A stretch of DNA of 64,000 bases from Neurospora crassa OR74A. Its lineage: Eukaryota; Ascomycota; Sordariomycetes; Sordariales; Sordariaceae. The stretch spans positions 5,518,001-5,582,000 of the forward strand of contig NC_026505.1 in NCBI RefSeq assembly GCF_000182925.2, written 5' to 3'. Below the pieces are notes generated by a model, which saw only the letters and a program-made list of their open reading frames with translations, searched no databases and was not told where the DNA came from. Positions 58,225 to 64,000 of the stretch are shown piece by piece. The position numbers and the translations under genes are program-made. Position 1 is the stretch's first letter. The number at the start of each line of letters is the position of its first letter.

Positions 58225-61200
58225 TCAATCCTCCAAAATTCGCGTATCCAGCTGTAACTGCGGAAGGTCCCAAGGTGCTGTCTGCCTTTCCCATTCCGGA
58301 GTCTCTGGAGCCGGTGGATTCGGGTGCCTCGCCTCGTCCGCTCCGCTCATGGGATCTTCATCGCTTTCCCCTTCCTTACGAGGCGGTTCATCTTCACCAC
58401 TAGTCTTCTTCCCTGACTGTTTCTCATACTGCATCTCTGGCTGCAAATGTTGTTGCATTTGTCCCTGACCCTGCTGTTGCTGCTGCCGAGACCTCCTCTT
58501 CTCATCCTTAATATTCTCATCAGGGGTCTCCTCAGTGCCGATCCCCATACTTCGCGATAACCTCTTGAGCATTCCTCCATTCTCCGCTCTTGCTGCCTTC
58601 TGTGCAGCTTTTACTCTTTCTCTTTGGCGTTGGGCAATGATTTGGTCAAGCGTCATCGGGTTTTCGCTGCCTCTGCGCTCAGAAAGGAATACTCCCCTTC
58701 CTCCTAATCCGCCAAGACCACCACCACCGTCTTCAACATCCCCGCTTCGCCGTCTTTTCTGCGCAGCGGTGTCCATGACATGATCAGACATTTCTCTCGC
58801 GTCTCGAACAAAAGTGAGGAAAAGGGGGTAGACCATGGTCATTGCCATAAGAATGACGACGACAATGAAAGAGGTCTGGATGCTTGCGCCTCTTTGCAAG
58901 ATAGCGTACGAGACAAAAGGCCAAAAGGCCGGACCGGAGCCGCCCATCGTTAACCAAGCGGCTGTTTGCTTTGTTCTCTTTCCTTGGCCGCGCATGCCGA
59001 GGGAGAAGATGAGTGGCCAGATGGGGCCTTCGAAGAAGAAGAAGAGGATGATGGGGATGGCCATGAGGTTGGGGTTGGAGGCGGGCTTGTAGACGACAGT
59101 CACTAAGATGAAGACTGTTGCTAGGGCGGCGCAGATGCTGAGGATCGTGCGCGGGGTTGGGATGAAGCGGCTTGTGGGCCCGCGCTTCACATGTAAATAG
59201 CAAAGGTAGGCGGCAATGAAGCGGGAGATGGCAAAGGCGGTATGTGATACGACGAGGTAGTTGAGCGTCCTTATTTCGAATCCTTCGGGCCGCGAGTTCG
59301 GGTAGGGCTCGTGCGTTGGGGAGAAGGTAGTCATGAGGCGAGTGAAAAAGACGGACATGTTTTCTTGCGCGGCGACGTAAAACCATTGGGAGAAGACGGC
59401 GAGGAGGATGCACCACGTTCGTAGCGACACACCGCCAATGGAGCGTTTCTTGGGTTCGACGGGGAGGCGTTCGGAGAGCCGGCCGAGTTCGCGGTCGGTT
59501 ACTTCGGGTAAGGGGGAATAGTAAAAGAAGAGTGCGAGTAGTACGCAGAGGAGGGTGATGGTGAGGTAGGTCCATTGGACGTCAAGCAAAGTAGTGGGAC
59601 TGTGTTTTCGTTCTTCGATTTTGTGGAAGAAGACGTTGTTAGCGAGCACACCACTCAGGACGGCTCCGACGGCTTGTACGCCCTGAGCTAGGAGCAGTCG
59701 CATATCGGCATATTCGGGTGGTCCGCAGAGCACAAGAAAGGGGTTGGCGGCGGTTTCCAAGACGGCCAGTCCGAACCCAACAACAAAGCTGCTGGCCATG
59801 AACCCGCCATAGGCCGAGAGGACGGCACACGGCCAAAACATGATGGTTCCGACGCCGTAGATGAGCATGCCCACAATGAAGGTGGCCTTGAAGCCACCAA
59901 TGGGTTCGATATCGCCACGTCTTCTCCTTCTGAACCGACGGTGTTCGTCGTGGCAGAGCAGCCAGCCTCCGACGAGAAGAGGTCCAAGGAGGTACCCACC
60001 ACCAAAGTAGACGCTTGTCAAGCCCAAAGCTTGTGCCGTGCTCATGTGAGCCACGTTTGCCACGACGTTGTTGAGAGTGTTAAGGAGGCCATACGAAAAG
60101 CCCCAGAGGAAAAAGAGGATGCTGACGATGGTGCAGTACTTGAGTGATTCCGATACCGAAGATTTGACCATGCTCTTTGGCTTCTTCATTTCCACAAAAC
60201 CAAAGTAGATATGGTTCTCTTGGACTGATGAAAACCTTCGTCGATCCGGGAAGGTAGGCGTCCTGCCTTCGAATGCAGGGATTTCGTTGGTGGCTGACGC
60301 TGCCAAAAAGTCTCTGATGGAGATCTCGTCGGACAGTCGGTCATTGTTTAGACGGACCTGCTCTGGAGCTTGTGGGGCGCTTGCGTGAGAGTCGCTCAGC
60401 GTCGACGAGGTAACGGGTTGGCTGCTGTCCGAGTTGTCCCGCTTGAAGGCGGCGTCCCTATCCCGGGTGCTGCTGCGAGTTCCGTCGGGGTCGATGATCA
60501 TGGCAGGAAGGATTCGGATAATCAGGGGTTTCAGGGTCGGGATGCAGGCGCAGATGATGCCGACGTTGACCTCGACAGCCGACCACATCAAGGAGAATGA
60601 TGCGTTCCAGGAGAAATTCACACTTTGGCCGTAGATTGCGCTGGGGTCGTCGGAAAAGTTCATGGATACTATACCCACGGCTTGCTGGAGGTAGTAAATC
60701 CTGACGACGTCGACGATCGACACAAAGATACCAAGAGTAAAGGTAAGGATCAGAATCGTCTTTTGTCTCGGGGGGAGACGCATGCCGGTGAGCACGGGAA
60801 TAGGGAGAGCCAAGATAGCTAGATCGGTAACGATGTTCACGGGGGCAGAGCATATGAACTCGGTCAATAACGGCAGACACTTGGCCGACTCGACCGTAAT
60901 GTCCCAAGCAGCTCGCAGCGGGCTGCACTGAAAGATGTTCATGAAAGTGAGGATGGTTCCAGCAACGTTCACAATCACTAGGACGGCCCACGAGGCCATC
61001 CGAAGGACCTTTTGCGTGTTCTTGCCCAGGCGAAGGTAGAAGACGAGGATGGACGTCTTGGTGGCCATAAGGGCCGGATTCTGTAACCCATGTAAGTGGA
61101 TGTGTATGGATTATCACAACTGGATATGGGAGAACACATACGTATAGGATGGAAAAGACATATTCGCACATCCTCAATCCTGGCCGGTGCTGAGGGTGAA

Positions 61201-61456
61201 TATCCATGTCATGACGACCTAGACCACGCCTCGTGGCCATGTCAATGGTGATGGATAGGGCCAGGGAGATGAGCCAGGCAAGGATGATGATGTAGTCATC
61301 CCATCCGACTCTGCGAATGATTCCAATACGAGACACCATTCGAGCAACGACGAAGAGGGTAGCCAGGCATATTGTCACCGTGGTGACGACGAAGACGGCG
61401 GGCCCTCGGTCGGGCACGTCTTCGTCTTGTGAGTGGTTGTAAGAATAAGCCTCCAT
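58225..61456 (-). CDS. fusion of fungal rhodopsin-like 7-TM domain and fucose-permease-type MFS transporter
   Basis: Two exons are read, complement(58225..61080, 61142..61456), 1056 residues. The 61-nt intron (GTATGT to TTACAG) lies inside the first domain (FSILY|NPALMATKTSILVFYLRL). Residues 1-302 form the seven-helix fungal rhodopsin-like (PTH11-related, 'integral membrane protein') domain: VGWDDYIIILAWL, then VNVAGTILTFMNIFQCSPLRAAWD, ALPIPVLTGMRLPPRQK, FSLMWSAVEVNVGIICACIPTLKPL. A hydrophilic linker of about 115 residues follows. From residue 419 an MFS permease resembling FucP/GluP begins: LFFLWGFSYGLLNTLNNVV, GLTSVYFGGGYLLGPLLVGG, GLAVLETAANPFLVLCGP, ending near residue 866. The last 190 residues are charged, with a poly-Gln run. 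The junction lies deep in exon 2, with no stop, intron or frame change. Ligand and substrate are unknown; a sensor-transporter is only a hypothesis. Confidence 0.88.
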
Positions 61457-64000
61457 GTTGATGTTGCCGCCTGGCAGGGCGATGCCAGTCAAGGAGGCCG
61501 GCAGCAATGAATCAAGTCTTTGGCTCGATCACGTCCACAGCGTCGCCATAATCCTTCAAGCCGCGACATAGGGGAGGATTGGGAGGAGATGGATGCGGGT
61601 GCCGGGAATATTTGGAGGACCCTTCTAAGTCATGATCGGGGGGGTGAGGTCCTTCTAGCGCATTTGCCCAGTCTCGACTTGGCAGTATAGGGCGATTCCA
61701 GTGTGACTGTGAAACAAAGAATCGTGTGTTGGCTGGCGTTATGCTAAGAAGGCGGCGTATATCGAATATCGAGGCTAACGAGGTAGACGGAGGTTGAAAC
61801 AGGGAACTGAGTCAAGAAGATCGGTGTTCCTGGCTGTTGCAGAGTTCCAGAAAGCCTTAGCTGTCACGACTCAAGACAATTGTGTTTTGAAGCGTCGGTG
61901 GTGAGGCGTTCAGAGTCTCGAACTCGGTGCTTGTTGTTAGGTCCTTGGAGATGGGATGAGATGTCGGTGTAAGAAGAGGAAGGTGAGTTGAACAGGAGGG
62001 TCAGGAACCCTGAGGCGGAGATTGGTGGAGTTGGGATCTGCCTAGGACGACATCGACAGTGGAGAGCCCGTTAAAGCAGCCCGACTGATCCTTATGCTGG
62101 TCACCTTTTACAGTACACACTAGTGTCCTGCTTGCAGCTATGTTCGTCTTCGGCCGAGGAGCAGTGAGCACAGCACGAGGAGGCTGTTGAGTTGAGTTGA
62201 GTTGAGTTGAGTTGAAAGAGGGTGCTGTTCAGTTTTCCACTAGCACTACACTACTACTGCTAGTACAGTAGGGATGAGCCGCTAGGACTGAGACAGAACG
62301 ATATATCACAATCAAAAGTCATGTCGTACTTTTTTTCCATTTCGAGGTAGTATTGCAACTCCCGAGAGAGTGGAGGCGTAGTGTAAATTTTTTTTCTTAA
62401 AAAAAAAAAAAACCAAAATTGTGCTTCTGGTGACTGAGGGGTATACGGTACATACATAAAGGCGGTAAAGAGTCGCAAGAACCGGAGGTCATGCCGGTCC
62501 AAGAGATGGCGTGCCTCTTGGGTTATTGAGGTCTTTGCAGAGTGCTTTCTTGCAATGCCACCCTCTTTTCCCACTTGGCTGATGACATCGATGGACGAAT
62601 CAAGGCAGTCAATGTCACGCTGGCCCCAGCTTTTTGGGAACCATTGTTTGCTTGGCAAGTGATCTTCCCGCGGGCCAGTGGACGGTTGAGACGGGGGAGG
62701 GACGGGTGAGGTTTCCTTTTTCCTTCGCGAGACAAGGAGGAAAGAAGAAAAATGGAGGTGGCGAAGAGGGGTTTCCAGTGACCATCGTGCTTGGCTTTTG
62801 AGGGGAGACGACCGGGAGCATGGAACAGCCCGAATCTCCGCATTGGAGCACTCGTCAAAATACGGGGGGGACCAGCAGGCAGTTACGTGGACTAATTCAG
62901 CCATTATAAACGGTCGTGCTTTCCCAACCATGCCCGTCACTGTTTCCCGTTGCTCATTCTTAACCGCCTCCAGTAAGAAAAAGTGTAGATCACGAGTCCA
63001 AATTATTCAAGTGAATAAAAGAAAGACAGATCGATGCTGGTTTTGTTTGTTAGCTCGCTCGCTCGAGACTTGCGACCTCCTCGGACAAGGGGAAAAAGAC
63101 AAGGTATGTATATGGGATGTGACATTGGTCCAAATCACCCCAAGCAAAAACCAGGGTCATGAACAACAATCCGATCTGACTCCATTCACAAGATGCAATG
63201 GCCAGCCAACTGGATGCGACACTACACACATTCACTTCACTCCAGCAGTCCCGCCTGGCCATCTTGAAAGTGGCACACTACATACATAGCGCGGAACAGC
63301 TCCGCCCGGTCTGCAAAAGGGGTGACTGACCGAATCTCGATGTGGGTGATTGCGATCATGTTAGTTGTTTCCGAGCAGGCCGCTGAAAGATGGATGCTGG
63401 GGGCGGGTTGGGGACGGGCCGCGGGAATTGCATCAACCTCCGTAACGCCCGCCGCTGAACACAAATCGAAGATTCGAAACGAGACGGAGTGGGTTTGTGA
63501 TATGCAAAACATGCCTTTCAGCCACCTACGTTGTACTGTACGTACATCGTGTACAACAATCTGCCGTTCTTTTAATTCCCACGGCATGGCCACATGGCTC
63601 AGCTATGTATGTACACGGTTAAAAAGGAAAATAAAATGACGATGTGCCGCCGCCCAGAAAATAGCGAGTCGTTGATTCAGTTCCCGCCCGGGGTTTCAGT
63701 TACCCGCCGCAGCATCATGGTTCGTTTTTATTCCATATCACACATTTGTGAAATCCGTTTCATATTTTCTTGGCAAGGAACAACGAACGAAAGGAAAAGA
63801 CTTTTAACGATCCTGTGACGACGGATTGACGACAACTTGTTGATATCCCCACTTACCACTACGTACCCTACTGAGCAGCGTCGGCGCCAGCGGCGGCAAC
63901 AGGCCCAAACGGCACTCACTTCTAGAAATAACCTCTACAAAAAAAAATCAAAAAAAAAAAAAAAATCGTATAAACACCAGTCAGTGATAGAGTTTCACTC
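61457..64000. other. terminal intergenic region
   Basis: No supportable gene in 2.5 kb. It should include the promoter of the fusion membrane-protein gene. A (GTTGA)6 pentanucleotide repeat lies at 62186-62215 and an adjoining T/A homopolymer pair near 62389-62412. Open stretches such as 62260-62940 (minus) start with non-ATG codons and lack motifs. An A-rich tract is present close to the right edge. Confidence 0.45.
62186..62215 (+). repeat. (GTTGA)6 microsatellite
   Basis: Six perfect tandem GTTGA units in the region upstream of the fusion membrane-protein gene. Confidence 0.92.

Noticed and set aside
62260-62940. 226-codon minus-strand open frame
   Set aside because: Starts with GTG, crosses an A/T homopolymer pair and has no motif.

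Overview
The window is nuclear DNA of a filamentous ascomycete, very probably Neurospora or a close Sordariales relative. The evidence is short spliceosomal introns (about 50-360 nt) with GTANGT-like donors and CTAAC branch sites, C-ending codon preference in the highly expressed genes, low-complexity Q/N/G/S runs in proteins, a dispersed 5S rRNA gene with a TATA box at -29, and a porin that matches my memory of Neurospora VDAC essentially throughout. I support 19 protein-coding genes, one intact 5S rRNA gene and one 5S-derived fragment. No tRNA, transposon or CRISPR was recognised. Exon limits are inferred from reading frame plus splice signals.

Layout, left to right. 0-9 kb: a Ser/Pro-rich protein of unknown function (-), a branched-chain aminotransferase (+) and ERV41 (-). 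11.7-19 kb: a large low-complexity protein with a repeated C-terminal motif (+), convergent with a Zn2Cys6 transcription factor (-) that has a long upstream intergenic region. 22.4-25.7 kb: a 5S rRNA gene and a decayed inverted copy of its 3' half flank a DUF6536-type membrane protein gene (-). 27.3-29.6 kb: a quinate-repressor (QA-1S/QUTR) type protein (-). 32-36 kb: two divergent genes of unknown function. 36.2-50.7 kb: a dense housekeeping block of PEX19 (-), UBC9 (+), asn-2 asparagine synthetase (+), mitochondrial porin (+), a J-domain protein (-) and methionine aminopeptidase 2 (+). 52.4-56.9 kb: a PRELI/UPS2-like lipid-transfer protein (+), a small unknown protein (-) and a YFH7-like P-loop kinase (+) followed by a minisatellite. 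58.2-61.5 kb: one continuous frame fusing a fungal rhodopsin-like 7-TM domain to a fucose-permease-type MFS transporter (-). The last 2.5 kb holds no gene I can support.

Functional links. Several products act in mitochondria or peroxisomes (porin, PRELI protein, probably the J-protein, PEX19). Two are amino-acid genes (aminotransferase, asn-2) with GCN4/CPC-1-like TGACTC elements upstream. Genes alternate in strand and share divergent or convergent intergenic regions; there is no sign of a co-regulated biosynthetic cluster. The most unusual item is the rhodopsin-MFS fusion. Next come the inverted 5S duplication around the DUF6536 gene, a possible intron-retention switch that would remove the PEX19 CaaX box, and the repeated GLxxSxxA-type motif in the large unknown protein.
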